From: Roseomonas alba
GTDB lineage: Bacteria > Pseudomonadota > Alphaproteobacteria > Acetobacterales > Acetobacteraceae
Reading direction: 5' to 3'
DNA length: 64,000 nucleotides
NCBI RefSeq assembly: GCF_019430885.1
Contig: NZ_JAHYBZ010000001.1
Span: forward strand, 682,001-746,000
This document shows positions 17,901 to 25,577 of the stretch, in pieces; the first letter of the stretch is position 1, and every line of letters starts with the position of its first letter. Position numbers and translations under genes: made by a program. The notes below the pieces were generated by a model. That model saw only the letters and a list, made by a program, of their open reading frames with translations. It made no database searches and had not been told where the DNA came from.

Positions 17901-18341
17901 CTTCATCGCCTGATGGCCTACAAGGACGAGTACGAGGTGGCCCGCCTCCACGCCCTGCCGGAATGGAAGGATGCCCTGGCCCACGGCTTCACCGGCACGC
18001 AGGCGATCGAGATGCATCTCGCCCCGCCCACGATGGGCGAGAAGAAGCGCCGCTTCGGCCCCTGGATGTTCCGCGCCATGGGGCTGCTGCGCCATGGCAA
18101 GGTGCTGCGCGGCACGGCGCTTGATCCCTTCGGCCGCACCGAGGAACGCCGCACCGAACGCGCCCTGCCGGCGGAATTCCGCGCCGGCATCGAGCGCCTG
18201 CTCGGCACGCCGGCACTGGCTGCCGAATGGGCCGAGGCCTGGGCCGGCGTGAAGGGCTTCGGCCCGATCAAGGCCCGCAACCTCGCCGCGACGCGCAGCG
18301 TGCTCGCGGCGATCGAGGCCCCGGCCATCGCCGCCGAATAG
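14979..18341 (+). CDS. Indolepyruvate ferredoxin oxidoreductase, fused subunits
   Basis: Large single-chain 2-oxoacid:ferredoxin oxidoreductase (about 1120 residues) that oxidatively decarboxylates aryl- or branched-chain 2-oxoacids to acyl-CoA. Order: an N-terminal pyrimidine-binding part (GGFISGYRGSPLGGFDKEL), a TPP/Mg part with CPGCPHN and NIGDGTWGHSGSL, a cysteine-rich iron-sulfur stretch (CEDCGDCSRVSNC...CNQDLSC), and a C-terminal gamma domain starting LLMAGVGGQGVSSLA. Start chosen at ATG 14979; ATG 14988 is possible. Divergent Lrp-type regulator upstream. Substrate range within the family is not predictable here. Confidence 0.93.
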   Translation: MTVMGNIIRPDATLDERWDASGAPVLLTGTQALVRLPMLRQEMDAALGWKTGGFISGYRGSPLGGFDKELGRQQKRLRAHGIAFQPGLNEDLAATAVWGSQQVGLTPGATVDGVFGIWYGKGPGVDRSGDVLRHANSAGTMPKGGVIALAGDDPSSKSSTITSGCEVSFMDAEIPVLDPADVGEVLAFGLKGIALSRFAGLWVGVKCVADTMDASMTVLLDPARYATRDPVGLPMPPDGLHIRLLDSPIAQEERLRHFKLPAAIAFARANDIDRIVLDAPEARFGIAVRGKAYAVLRQALEEAGISEAFAREHGLRIWKVGLAWPLDAEAARAFAEGLEEILVIEDRRPMVEWQLRDALFHAPTRPRVTGKKDENGKPLLSDLTELDIAQILRALAARLPAPLRTNRLHERIAELDNLAALQTVPLHLRDPYFCPGCPHNTSTRVPEGSRALAGIGCHYLAKNMDRNSDLFTQMGGEGMPWIGQAPFTSEKHIFANIGDGTWGHSGSLTVRFAVAAKANMTFKVLVNGAVAMTGGQTPEGEIDVPHIAAQLRAEGVQRIAIVSDDPERHQGDATIPAGVTFHHRSELDTVQKAMRETPGVTAIIYDQECATERRRKRKRDLAPKADRRVMINPRVCEDCGDCSRVSNCLAVEPVETEFGRKRKIDQSACNQDLSCVQGFCPSFVTLVGAKPAEHHVVASGAAPPEPVRPEVQGEAWNLLMAGVGGQGVSSLAAILAQAAHLEGRPVRSLDLLGLAQKGGGVYAQLRIGAPDAAPESIAGARITAGTTDLLIAADMVVAHGRTARPLLGAQRTAAVVNADLAPTAQFVKNTGTQYQAAEMLDSIRGACRDTIALPGTTRVEEELGDAVYLNVYLLGIAYQRGLVPLSSEAINRALELNGAQVALNKEAFARGRAAALEDLAPPTHVAETLDALIARRVADLTAYQNARYARDYEAFVAKVRGLGDERLTRAVATQLHRLMAYKDEYEVARLHALPEWKDALAHGFTGTQAIEMHLAPPTMGEKKRRFGPWMFRAMGLLRHGKVLRGTALDPFGRTEERRTERALPAEFRAGIERLLGTPALAAEWAEAWAGVKGFGPIKARNLAATRSVLAAIEAPAIAAE

Positions 18342-18349
18342 GCGGGCGC

Positions 18350-18490
18350 CGCCGCCCGCCTCGGAGGCCGTCCGGCAACACGCCGCAGGGCCTGTTGCCG
18401 TGTGCGGCGCCGGCCAGCACCCCGTCCAGGATACTGACGTGGGTGACCCGGTTTGGCGTGCGCGCCGCTGCCGGCGCCTCCAAACGGTCC
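18350..18490. repeat. Imperfect hairpin repeat sharing a core with the 57.8 kb element
   Basis: Non-coding gap after the oxidoreductase. It contains CCAGGATACTGACGTGGGTG (18426-18445), present as an exact reverse complement at 57827-57846. It is flanked by imperfectly paired GC-rich arms (GTCCGGCAACACGCCGC on one side, GCGCGCCGCTGCCGGC on the other). This looks like a degraded copy of the long hairpin element described at 57.8 kb. Confidence 0.65.
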
Positions 18491-18491
18491 T

Positions 18492-19247
18492 TCAGCCCTG
18501 GCGCTTCACCAGCGTCGGGTACATCACCGCATCTCCGTGCTGCGCCATGTAGGCGAGCTGCTCCTCGGTGATGTATTCCGGCGTCTTCCCGGTCACCGCG
18601 CACAGCGTCTCAACGATGATGTTGCGCTTCACCTCGCTGACCAGCACGCAGGTGCGGTGATATGCCTCGGACACCGTGCGGCCGAGCACGGTGAAGCCGT
18701 GGCGGCGCATGATGATGCAGTTGGTGTCCTGGATGAACGTCTTGATGGGGGCGACATCCTCCTCGACGTTGATGCTGGCGGGCAGGTAGTGCGCCGGCTT
18801 CTGCATCAGGTAGCCATAGGTGAGGCTGAAGGAGCGGAACTCCTCGAAGCCCGCGGCGAGGAAGGCGATGGTCTCGTCGTGATGCAGGTGGATGACGCAG
18901 TTCACGTCGGGGCGCAGGCGCAGGATCTCGCGGTTCATCTGGTGGCCGACGGTGGTGGCGCGCCCGCCCTGCAGGATGCGGCCATAGGGGATGTCGGTGA
19001 TGACGAGGTCCTCGGCCTCCACCTCCTCCAGGCTCAGGCCCTGCGGCTTGGCATAGCAGACGCCGTCCGCATAGTCGGGATGCGCCGTGCGGATGACCAT
19101 CCCGCCGACGCTGCTGTTGACCAGCCCGCGCGCCGCGAGGCGATGCGCGTAGGTGACGTAGTCGCGGACCACCTTCGGGTCGAAGGCGACCTTCGGATCG
19201 GGCGTCAGTTCATTGACGCGGTAGGCGGGGGCGGTGCTGCCGTCCAT
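18492..19247 (-). CDS. Class II aldolase/adducin family protein
   Basis: 251-residue metal-dependent aldolase-fold protein. The zinc ligands are seen in CVIHLHHDETIAF, with a further HGFTVLGR near the C-terminal third; SSVGGMVIRTAHPD is the phosphate/substrate loop region. Start at 19247 has a strong site GGAGTATCC. It lies 32 bases after the Bug receptor gene and both are probably one transcript, so its substrate may be what the receptor binds. Fuculose-phosphate-like aldolase, ribulose-phosphate epimerase or decarboxylase activity are the usual options. Confidence 0.88.
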   Translation of the reverse strand: MDGSTAPAYRVNELTPDPKVAFDPKVVRDYVTYAHRLAARGLVNSSVGGMVIRTAHPDYADGVCYAKPQGLSLEEVEAEDLVITDIPYGRILQGGRATTVGHQMNREILRLRPDVNCVIHLHHDETIAFLAAGFEEFRSFSLTYGYLMQKPAHYLPASINVEEDVAPIKTFIQDTNCIIMRRHGFTVLGRTVSEAYHRTCVLVSEVKRNIIVETLCAVTGKTPEYITEEQLAYMAQHGDAVMYPTLVKRQG

Positions 19248-19279
19248 GATGGATACTCCCTTGGGACAGGATGCGGGCG

Positions 19280-20251
19280 TCATTCCGGACCGATGCCGAG
19301 GCGCTCGGCCGTTTCGCGCCATGTGCGGGCGTCCTCGGCGAGGGTTCGGCCGAAGGCGTCCGGCGTCGACATGACAGGCTCCACGTCCAACGCGCGGAGC
19401 TCCGCCGCGCCGGGATCGACGAGGAATTGCTTGGCCAGGGCATCGCGTATGCGGGTCGCGATCTGCGGCGGCAGACCGGCCGGCGCAACCAGCCCATACC
19501 AGAACAGCGCATCGAAGCCCTGGACGCCCAGGCTTTCGAAGGTCGGCACGTCGGGCAGCATGGCCGATGGCCGCGTCACCGCGAAGGCGGTCAGCTTGCC
19601 GTCCCGTACCAGCGCCGCCGAGCCGGGCGGGTTGTCGAGCAGCACGGCGACCGTGCCGTTCATCAGGTCCGGATAGGCCTGGGAGGATCCGCGATAGGGC
19701 ACATGGGCCATGCTCAGCCCGGTGAGTTGCTCGAAATGCCGGGTCAGCAGATAGCCGAGCGTCGTCGTGCCCACCGAGGCGTAGTTCACCTGGCCCGGAT
19801 GGGCGCGCGCATAGGCCAGGAAGCCGGCGAGATCCTGCGCCCTGGCCGCGCTGCCGCCGATCAGCACGTAAGGTGTGGTGCCGAGCAGCGTGACCGGGGT
19901 GAAGGACGTCACGGGGTCATAGGGCACGTCCCGGCGGAAGATGGTCGAGACGGGGTGGCTGCTGGTGGTCGCGATGCCGAAGGTGTAGCCGTCCGGCGCG
20001 GCGCGGGCGACGGCCTCGCTGCCGATCGTCCCGCCGGCACCGGGCCGGTTCTCGATGACGATGGTGGCGCCGAGTTCCTCCGACAGGCGACGCATGACCA
20101 GGCGCGCCACGGTGTCGGTGCCGCCGCCCGGCGGCAGCGGGACGATGCAGCGGATCGGGCGGGACGGCCAGGCATCCTCGGCCTTGGCGAGGCTGGGAAG
20201 GGCGAGGCCGATCGCGGCCCCCTGGACAAGGCGTCGACGGGTCGTTCGCAT
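19280..20251 (-). CDS. Bug/TctC tripartite tricarboxylate transporter receptor 1
   Basis: Periplasmic solute-binding protein of the Bug family, 323 residues. A twin-arginine-like export signal (TRRRLVQGAAIGLALPSLAKA) precedes the mature start WPSRPIRCIVPLPPGGGTD, the standard Bug N terminus; the second lobe includes HVPYRGSSQAYPDLMNG. No TctA/TctB membrane partners occur in this window. It is divergent from the GntR regulator with the palindromic operator between them, so it is probably under GntR control together with the aldolase gene. Confidence 0.93.
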   Translation of the reverse strand: MRTTRRRLVQGAAIGLALPSLAKAEDAWPSRPIRCIVPLPPGGGTDTVARLVMRRLSEELGATIVIENRPGAGGTIGSEAVARAAPDGYTFGIATTSSHPVSTIFRRDVPYDPVTSFTPVTLLGTTPYVLIGGSAARAQDLAGFLAYARAHPGQVNYASVGTTTLGYLLTRHFEQLTGLSMAHVPYRGSSQAYPDLMNGTVAVLLDNPPGSAALVRDGKLTAFAVTRPSAMLPDVPTFESLGVQGFDALFWYGLVAPAGLPPQIATRIRDALAKQFLVDPGAAELRALDVEPVMSTPDAFGRTLAEDARTWRETAERLGIGPE

Positions 20252-20376
20252 GTCGGATCTCCCTCTCGCGGTTCAGCTCGGTCGTGGTGAGCGCGGCTCT
20301 CGCGCTCGTCTCGGGCAGCGTTGTGCCCACCCGGCGCCGCCGCCATACAGGCAAGGCCCGCCCCGTTCTTGTCTTC

Positions 20377-20396
20377 TTGTCTGGTGCACCAGACAA
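20377..20396. promoter_or_regulatory. Perfect 20-bp palindrome, probable GntR/UTRA operator
   Basis: TTGTCTGGTGCACCAGACAA is a perfect dyad with no spacer. It ends 16 bases before the start codon of the GntR regulator and 125 bases before the divergent Bug receptor start. Position and symmetry fit the dimeric winged-helix binding site of that regulator, probably autoregulatory and acting on the divergent operon. Confidence 0.75.
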
Positions 20397-20412
20397 CCTT
20401 AGGTGTCCCGCC

Positions 20413-21138
20413 ATGCGCCCGCAAGTTCCGAAATACGTGACGATCAAGGCCCTGCTGGAAGCGCGCTGGGAGCGGGAGATGCTGCCGGGCGATCGCCTGC
20501 CGTCGGAGAACGAGCTGTGCGCGACGTTCCGGGTGAGCCGCGCGACGGTCCAGCAGGCGCTCGCACTCTTCGAAGGCGAGGGTGTCATCCGGCGCGATCA
20601 GGGGCGCGGCACCTTCTATGTCGGCCCCCGCGAACCCCGCACCGAGCAGGAACCGAGCCGCCTGCTCGAGACCACGATCCGCGACCGCGAGGGGACGGAG
20701 ACGCGGATCCTGCGGCGCTCGATCCAGATCGCACCGGCGCGGATCGCGCAGCGTCTCGGCCTCGCGCGCGGCGACCGGGTGGTGACGCTGGAGCGCCTCG
20801 GCATCGTCGAGGGCGCGCCGATCGTCTTCATCTACAGCTACCTACCGCTGGAGGTCGGCATGAAGGTGTATGAGGCCGAGGACCAGCTTCGCCGCATGAG
20901 CCTCGCGGCGGTGCTCAACGACCTGCATGGCTGCGATATCGTGCGGGTCCAGCAGGTCATCGCCGCGCGGCTGTCCGACCCGTCATTCTCCGCCGAGCTG
21001 GGCGTCGATGTCGGCGTGCCGGTGCTGGAGGGCGAGCGCACCTATTATAGTGGCGACGGGCAGCCGGTGTTCTGCACCGTGTCCTACTATCGCGGCGACC
21101 GGCACTACTTCACCATGTCGGTCACCGAGTGGCGCTGA
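20413..21138 (+). CDS. GntR family transcriptional regulator with UTRA domain
   Basis: 241-residue HutC-type regulator. The N-terminal winged helix reads ENELCATFRVSRATVQQAL...EGEGVIRRDQGRGTFYVG, followed by a UTRA effector domain (from about residue 85, QEPSRLLETTI, to YYSGDGQPVFCTVSYYRGDRHYF). The frame is open upstream, but ATG 20413 is where homology starts and lies just past the operator. It is divergent from the Bug-aldolase pair and 61 bases upstream of an acyl-CoA dehydrogenase gene, which it may also control. Effector unknown. Confidence 0.92.
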   Translation: MRPQVPKYVTIKALLEARWEREMLPGDRLPSENELCATFRVSRATVQQALALFEGEGVIRRDQGRGTFYVGPREPRTEQEPSRLLETTIRDREGTETRILRRSIQIAPARIAQRLGLARGDRVVTLERLGIVEGAPIVFIYSYLPLEVGMKVYEAEDQLRRMSLAAVLNDLHGCDIVRVQQVIAARLSDPSFSAELGVDVGVPVLEGERTYYSGDGQPVFCTVSYYRGDRHYFTMSVTEWR

Positions 21139-21199
21139 GGCGTGACCGCGGCCGTCGACAGGCGATCCGCGATGCGAGCAGCAGGGAGAGACAACGCCC

Positions 21200-22348
21200 A
21201 TGACAACCGCATTCGACCTGCCCGAGGCGACACGCGAACTGCAATCCGTGGCCCTCGACTTCGCGCGGGAAGTGCTGGCCCCCAATGCCCGCCGCTGGGA
21301 CGAGGAGCGGCATTTCCCCGTGGAGGAGATGCGGGAGGCCGCGAAGCTGGGCATGGCCGCGCTCTATGTGCGGGAGGAGGCCGGCGGGTCGGGCCTCACG
21401 CGCCTCGACGCCGCGGTGGTGTTCGAGGCGCTGGCGACCGGATGCCCGACCGTCGCAGCCTACCTGTCCATCCACAACATGGTCGCCTGGATGATCGACC
21501 GCTTCGGGTCGGAGGCGCAGCGCGCCGAGTGGCTGCCGTCACTCGTGACCATGGAGCGCATCGCGTCCTATGCGCTCACCGAGCCGGGGTCGGGGTCGGA
21601 CGCAGCGGCGCTGCGCACGCGGGCGGCGCGCGACAATGAAGGCTATGTGCTGAACGGGACGAAGCAGTTCATCTCCGGCGCCGGGGTGTCGGATTTGTAC
21701 CTGACCATGGTGCGCACGGGGGGCGAGGGGCCGTCTGGCATCTCCGCGCTGCTGATCCCGAAGGAGACGGCGGGGCTGTCCTTCGGGGCCAATGAACGCA
21801 AGATGGGGTGGAACGCGCAGCCCACGCGCCAGGTGATCTTCCAGGAGGCGCGCGTGGCGGCCTCCGCATTGCTGGGGGAGGAAGGGCAGGGGTTCCGGTT
21901 CGCCATGGCGGGGCTCGATGGGGGGCGGCTGAACATCGCGGCGTGCTCGCTGGGCGGGGCGGAGGCGGCGCTGACCATTGCGCTGGACTACACGCGGGAG
22001 CGGCGGGCCTTCGGCAAGGCCATCAGCGACTTCCAGAACACCCAATTCAAACTGGCCGACATGCGCATCGAGTTGGAAGCCGCGCGGTCCCTGCTGTGGC
22101 GGGCCTGCGCGAAGTTGGATGCCAAGGCGCCGGATGCGACGGCCTTCTGTGCCATGGCCAAGCGCTTCGTGACCGATACCGGGTCGCGGGTGGTGGATGA
22201 TGCGCTGCAGTTGCTCGGAGGGTATGGGTATCTCGCCGACTATGGCGTGGAGAAGATCCTGCGGGACCTGCGGGTGCACCGGATCCTCGAAGGGACCAAC
22301 GAGATCATGCGCATGATCGTGGCGCGGAGCATGCTCGCGGCGCGGTGA
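21200..22348 (+). CDS. Acyl-CoA dehydrogenase
   Basis: FAD-dependent acyl-CoA dehydrogenase of 382 residues that passes electrons to ETF. Motifs: YALTEPGSGSDAAALRT (FAD/substrate contact), KQFISGAGVSDLYLTMVRT, and near the C terminus LLGGYGYLADYGVEKILRDLRVHRILEGTNEIMR, where the Glu in ILEGT is the usual catalytic base. The ISGAG and GVEKILRD features resemble isobutyryl-CoA or short-branched-chain enzymes, but chain length is only a guess. Preceded closely by the GntR gene. Confidence 0.93.
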   Translation: MTTAFDLPEATRELQSVALDFAREVLAPNARRWDEERHFPVEEMREAAKLGMAALYVREEAGGSGLTRLDAAVVFEALATGCPTVAAYLSIHNMVAWMIDRFGSEAQRAEWLPSLVTMERIASYALTEPGSGSDAAALRTRAARDNEGYVLNGTKQFISGAGVSDLYLTMVRTGGEGPSGISALLIPKETAGLSFGANERKMGWNAQPTRQVIFQEARVAASALLGEEGQGFRFAMAGLDGGRLNIAACSLGGAEAALTIALDYTRERRAFGKAISDFQNTQFKLADMRIELEAARSLLWRACAKLDAKAPDATAFCAMAKRFVTDTGSRVVDDALQLLGGYGYLADYGVEKILRDLRVHRILEGTNEIMRMIVARSMLAAR

Positions 22349-22361
22349 GGCGCGACGGCGG

Positions 22362-22545
22362 GGGTGCCGACGCAATGCGCGGATGGCTGTGCCGGAGGCG
22401 CCCATGGCAAGGAGATGGGCATGCCCAATGACCTGCGCGCCGCTCCGCCACCGCTGACGTCCGCCAGGACGCCAGCGCAACGCGCGGATGGCTGGGCCAG
22501 CGCCGATCCTGGCAAGGAGATGGGTATGCTTGATGACCTCAGCCC
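22362..22545 (+). repeat. Imperfect 105-bp tandem duplication covering the ada translation start
   Basis: Two consecutive copies share GCGCGGATGGCTG and GGCAAGGAGATGGG followed by an ATG and a GATGACCT-like stretch. The offset between equivalent ATGs (22415 and 22520) is exactly 105 bases, 35 codons, so the frame is kept and both starts are usable. Confidence 0.8.
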
Positions 22546-23602
22546 CCCTGTCGCCATCGACGATGCCCGCTGGGCTGCCGTGGTGGCGCGTGATCCCAAT
22601 CCGGCCATGGGGCCGTTCCTCTATGCGGTGACGACGCAGGGAGTGTTCTGCCGGCCGGGGTGTCCGTCCCGCGCGCCGCTGCGCAAGAACACCCGGTTCT
22701 TCTGTGATGTGGCGGCCGCCGAGGCGGCGGGGTTCAGGGCCTGCAAGCGGTGCGACCCGAAGGGGGAGCGGGCCGGGCTTCATGCGGCGGCCATCCGGGC
22801 GGCCTGCGCGATGATCGAGGAGAGCGAGACCATTCCCTCCCTCGCCGCGCTGGCGGAGCGGGCGGGGTATGCGAGGCACCACTTCCTCAGGCTGTTCCGC
22901 GACATCACCGGGGTCACGCCGCGGTCGTATGCCGAGAGCGTCCGGGCCAGGCGGCTGTCGGCGGCACTCGCGGGCGGGTCGCGGGTGGCGGATGCGGTGG
23001 CGGAAGCGGGGTATGGCTCGGAGAGCCGGGTGTATGAGGAGCCGGGCAGGGTGCTGGGGATGACACCCGGCGCGGCCAGGCGGGGCGGGGCGGGGGAGGT
23101 GATCCGCGTCGCGCTGGCCGAGAGTGCGCTGGGGCCGCTGATGATCGGGGCGACCGATGCCGGGGTGTGCTTCCTGGGGTTCGGCGAGGATGAGGCCGGG
23201 CTGCGCGGCGACGTGATGCACCGCTTCCCCCAGGCGCAGATCCTCGATGCGCCGGAGGAACTGGCGGAGGCGATGCGCACCGTCGTGGCGTTCATCGCGG
23301 AGCCGAAGGCGGCGCTCGATCTGCCGCTGGATCTGAGAGGGACGGCGTTCCAGAGGCAGGTGTGGGAGGCACTGCGGCGCATCCCGCTCGGGGAGACGAG
23401 GACGTACTCCGGGCTCGCCGCCGAGATGGGGATGCCGAGGGCGACGCGGGCGGTCGCGCGGGCCTGTGCGCAGAACAAGGTGTCGCTCGCGGTGCCGTGC
23501 CACCGGGTGGTGGGGGTGAGCGGGGACCTCACCGGGTATCGGTGGGGGGTGGAGCGGAAGCGGGCGCTGCTCGCGGGGGAGAAGGCGGCCAGGCGGGGTT
23601 GA
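22520..23602 (+). CDS. ada: Bifunctional Ada: methyl-DNA repair transcriptional activator
   Basis: Adaptive-response protein of about 360 residues. The N-terminal Zn/methylphosphotriester domain has FCRPGC and CKRC as the four-Cys site. A shortened AraC helix-turn-helix (SLAALAERAGYARHHFLRLFRDITG) follows, then the O6-methylguanine-DNA methyltransferase domain with the active-site PCHRVVG. Start: two tandem near-copies of a 105-base segment each carry GGCAAGGAGATGGG and ATG (22415 and 22520). The second lies immediately before family homology and is used here; starting at 22415 would add 35 residues. Confidence 0.93.
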   Translation: MGMLDDLSPPVAIDDARWAAVVARDPNPAMGPFLYAVTTQGVFCRPGCPSRAPLRKNTRFFCDVAAAEAAGFRACKRCDPKGERAGLHAAAIRAACAMIEESETIPSLAALAERAGYARHHFLRLFRDITGVTPRSYAESVRARRLSAALAGGSRVADAVAEAGYGSESRVYEEPGRVLGMTPGAARRGGAGEVIRVALAESALGPLMIGATDAGVCFLGFGEDEAGLRGDVMHRFPQAQILDAPEELAEAMRTVVAFIAEPKAALDLPLDLRGTAFQRQVWEALRRIPLGETRTYSGLAAEMGMPRATRAVARACAQNKVSLAVPCHRVVGVSGDLTGYRWGVERKRALLAGEKAARRG

Positions 23603-23679
23603 GAGGCGTGGCGCGGCGTGGTGGGATGGATGTCAGGGAGTGAAGCGCCGGAAGCGGTGAAGCCTTCGGAGTCTTCCTC

Positions 23680-24621
23680 ATGTTGCCGTCCATTCTTCTT
23701 GGCCTGCCCATCGCCGCGCGGCTGCGCGAGCGGCTTGCCACCACCTACGAAGTGCATGGGCCGTTCAGTCCGGTGACGCCGGAAGGCGTGCCGGAGGCGG
23801 CGCGCAAGGCGCGGGTGCTGGTGACCATCGGGGGGAACCGCACCGACAAGGCGATGATGGATGCCCTGCCGGAGCTGGGGATGATCGCCTGCTACGGCAC
23901 CGGGTTCGAAGGGGTGGACATGGCCGAGGCGGCCAGGCGGGGCATCATCGTCACGCATGCGAAGGATGCCAATGCGACCTCGGTCGCGGAGTTCGCCATG
24001 GGGCTGGTGATCGCGGCGTCGCGCGACATGGGCAAGGGCGAGCGGGCGCTGCGGGCGGGGAAGTGGCGGAGCCTGGATAGCCTCGGGCTGGTGCCGGGGC
24101 TCGCAGGGAACCGCATGGGTGTCTATGGGCTGGGGTCGATCGGGGCGAAGATCGCATCCCGCGCCGCGGCCTTCGAGATGGAGGTCGGGTATCACGGGCG
24201 GGGGCCGAAGGCGGGCGTTCCCTACGTCTATCATCCGACGCTGAAGGGCATGGCCGAGTGGTGCGACGTGCTGGTGGTCGCGGTGCGGGCGAGTGCCGAG
24301 ACGCGCCATGCCGTGAATGCCGAGGTGCTGGCCGCGCTGGGGCGCAAGGGCGTGGTGGTGAACATCGCCCGGGGGTCGGTGATCGACGAGGCGGCCCTGA
24401 TCGAGGCGCTGGAGCAGGGGGTGATCCATGGCGCGGGCCTCGACGTGTTCGAGCATGAGCCGGCGGTGCCCGAGCGCCTGCTGGCCGTGCCGAATGCGGT
24501 GCTGACGCCGCATATCGCGGCCTTCACCACGCTCGCGCAGCGGGTGCAGCAGAAGCTGGTGGAAGAGTCGCTCGCGGCGTTCTTCGCGGGGGAGACGCCT
24601 GCGAACCTGGTGGCGGCGTAG
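23680..24621 (+). CDS. D-isomer-specific 2-hydroxyacid dehydrogenase
   Basis: 313-residue NAD(P)-dependent dehydrogenase. The Rossmann motif is GVYGLGSIGAKIA; substrate-binding and catalytic residues appear in VVAVRASAETRH (Arg), GLDVFEHEP (Glu) and LTPHIAAFT (His). VVNIARGSVIDE is the family signature. Likely acts on glyoxylate, hydroxypyruvate or a related 2-oxoacid. It follows ada by 77 bases on the same strand with no functional link apparent. Confidence 0.93.
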   Translation: MLPSILLGLPIAARLRERLATTYEVHGPFSPVTPEGVPEAARKARVLVTIGGNRTDKAMMDALPELGMIACYGTGFEGVDMAEAARRGIIVTHAKDANATSVAEFAMGLVIAASRDMGKGERALRAGKWRSLDSLGLVPGLAGNRMGVYGLGSIGAKIASRAAAFEMEVGYHGRGPKAGVPYVYHPTLKGMAEWCDVLVVAVRASAETRHAVNAEVLAALGRKGVVVNIARGSVIDEAALIEALEQGVIHGAGLDVFEHEPAVPERLLAVPNAVLTPHIAAFTTLAQRVQQKLVEESLAAFFAGETPANLVAA

Positions 24622-24633
24622 GGGCGCACCGGG

Positions 24634-25200
24634 TCAGCACCAGCCGAGGCGCAGCCGGCGGGGGATGTATTTGATCCCGCCGGCCATGCGATGGAGGTGT
24701 TTGAGCGCCTTCAGGTAGCCGAGATAGGCCGCGATCTGCTTGCGCGTTGTTGGCGCGGGCGGCAGGCGCAGGCGCTTCAGCTTTTCGGACAAATCGGGGT
24801 TGGGGAGCTTGTGCGGCGGGCCGTTCAGGGCGTGCAGGAAGCCGAGGCGGCGGATGAGGGCGATGAATTTGAGGCCCCGGAGCCGGATGGCGCGGCGGCA
24901 GGCGCGGAAGATGAGGGGGGCGACCTCATTCAGCGGGTGCTTGGGATGGTTTTCCTTGATAGCTTCGAGAAGGCGTTCCCACAGGCCGGCGTGAGTGAGG
25001 CGGCGGAAGTAGCGGGAGACAGTGTCGGGCTTGCCGTGTTCCGGGGGGAGGGCTCGCCAGGGGTCGGTGGTGCAGGCGAGGTGGAATATGGCGTTGAGGC
25101 GGCCCTTGAGGTCGCCGATCTGACGGCCGGCGGGGGAACGGGGGAGGATGTAGGGGAGGAGGGCGAGGAATTGGGTGGGGGTGAGGGGTTGGGGGCGCAT
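24634..25200 (-). CDS. Solo IS5-type DUF4096-like protein (transposase N-domain, no DDE core)
   Basis: 188-residue basic protein. The N-terminal third, LTPTQFLALLPYILPRSPAGR then LNAIFHLACTTDPWRALPPEHGK and TVSRYFRRLTHAGLWERLLEA, matches the DUF4096 helix-turn-helix domain that begins IS5-family transposases. The remaining 100 residues are basic and contain no recognisable DDE catalytic core. GAAGG precedes the ATG at 25200. No terminal inverted repeats or target duplication were seen directly around it. It could be a decayed insertion sequence or an exapted DNA-binding protein; it borders the AT-rich TIR gene. Confidence 0.7.
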   Translation of the reverse strand: MRPQPLTPTQFLALLPYILPRSPAGRQIGDLKGRLNAIFHLACTTDPWRALPPEHGKPDTVSRYFRRLTHAGLWERLLEAIKENHPKHPLNEVAPLIFRACRRAIRLRGLKFIALIRRLGFLHALNGPPHKLPNPDLSEKLKRLRLPPAPTTRKQIAAYLGYLKALKHLHRMAGGIKYIPRRLRLGWC

Positions 25201-25577
25201 GAGAGCCTTCAAGCATACATGTCTGAGAAAAGCAATATTTTCCTATATCGTTTTGTGTTCCAGGATTCTCTCTTGGGCCGGCGTCCGGCACGTGTTCGCA
25301 CGGAGCCGTTTGTCGACCGGCGGGTTTCGGGTTGAACCGACCGGCAAATGGTGACCATCCGCTCAGTGTCAGAACCGCTCGGTTCTGACACTGAGGCCGA
25401 TTATGGCGGCTGAGCGTTTATCTATGGTGGGTCGACGCCCTCGGTACTGATCCCAGAAACAGTCGTTCCCCGTCGCGAAACGGCCCCTCGAAGCGCTGAT
25501 CTTTTGACGCCGTCGCGCTGGAAAGAATAGTGCGCTATGCTTCAAAAAGTGGGAGTAGTTTTGCCAGGGAGGTGTCG
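25201..25577. other. Non-coding junction upstream of the TIR gene
   Basis: The first part (25210-25270) is AT-rich and unlike the surrounding DNA. It contains an imperfect GACCGGC inverted pair (25317-25345), the perfect 16-bp inverted repeat at 25362-25395, and then ordinary-composition sequence up to the AGGGAGG ribosome site at 25566-25572. No promoter can be assigned with confidence. Confidence 0.55.
25362..25395. repeat. Perfect 16-bp inverted repeat with 2-base spacer
   Basis: CTCAGTGTCAGAACCG (25362-25377), CT, CGGTTCTGACACTGAG (25380-25395). All 16 pairs match. No T-tract follows on either strand, so it is not a standard terminator. It could be an operator, abutted ends of a lost mobile element, or a recombination site at the left edge of the AT-rich gene. 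Confidence 0.75.

Noticed and set aside
14814..18095. 1093-codon antisense frame under the oxidoreductase
   Set aside because: Mirror of a well-conserved gene in a high-GC genome; no motifs.
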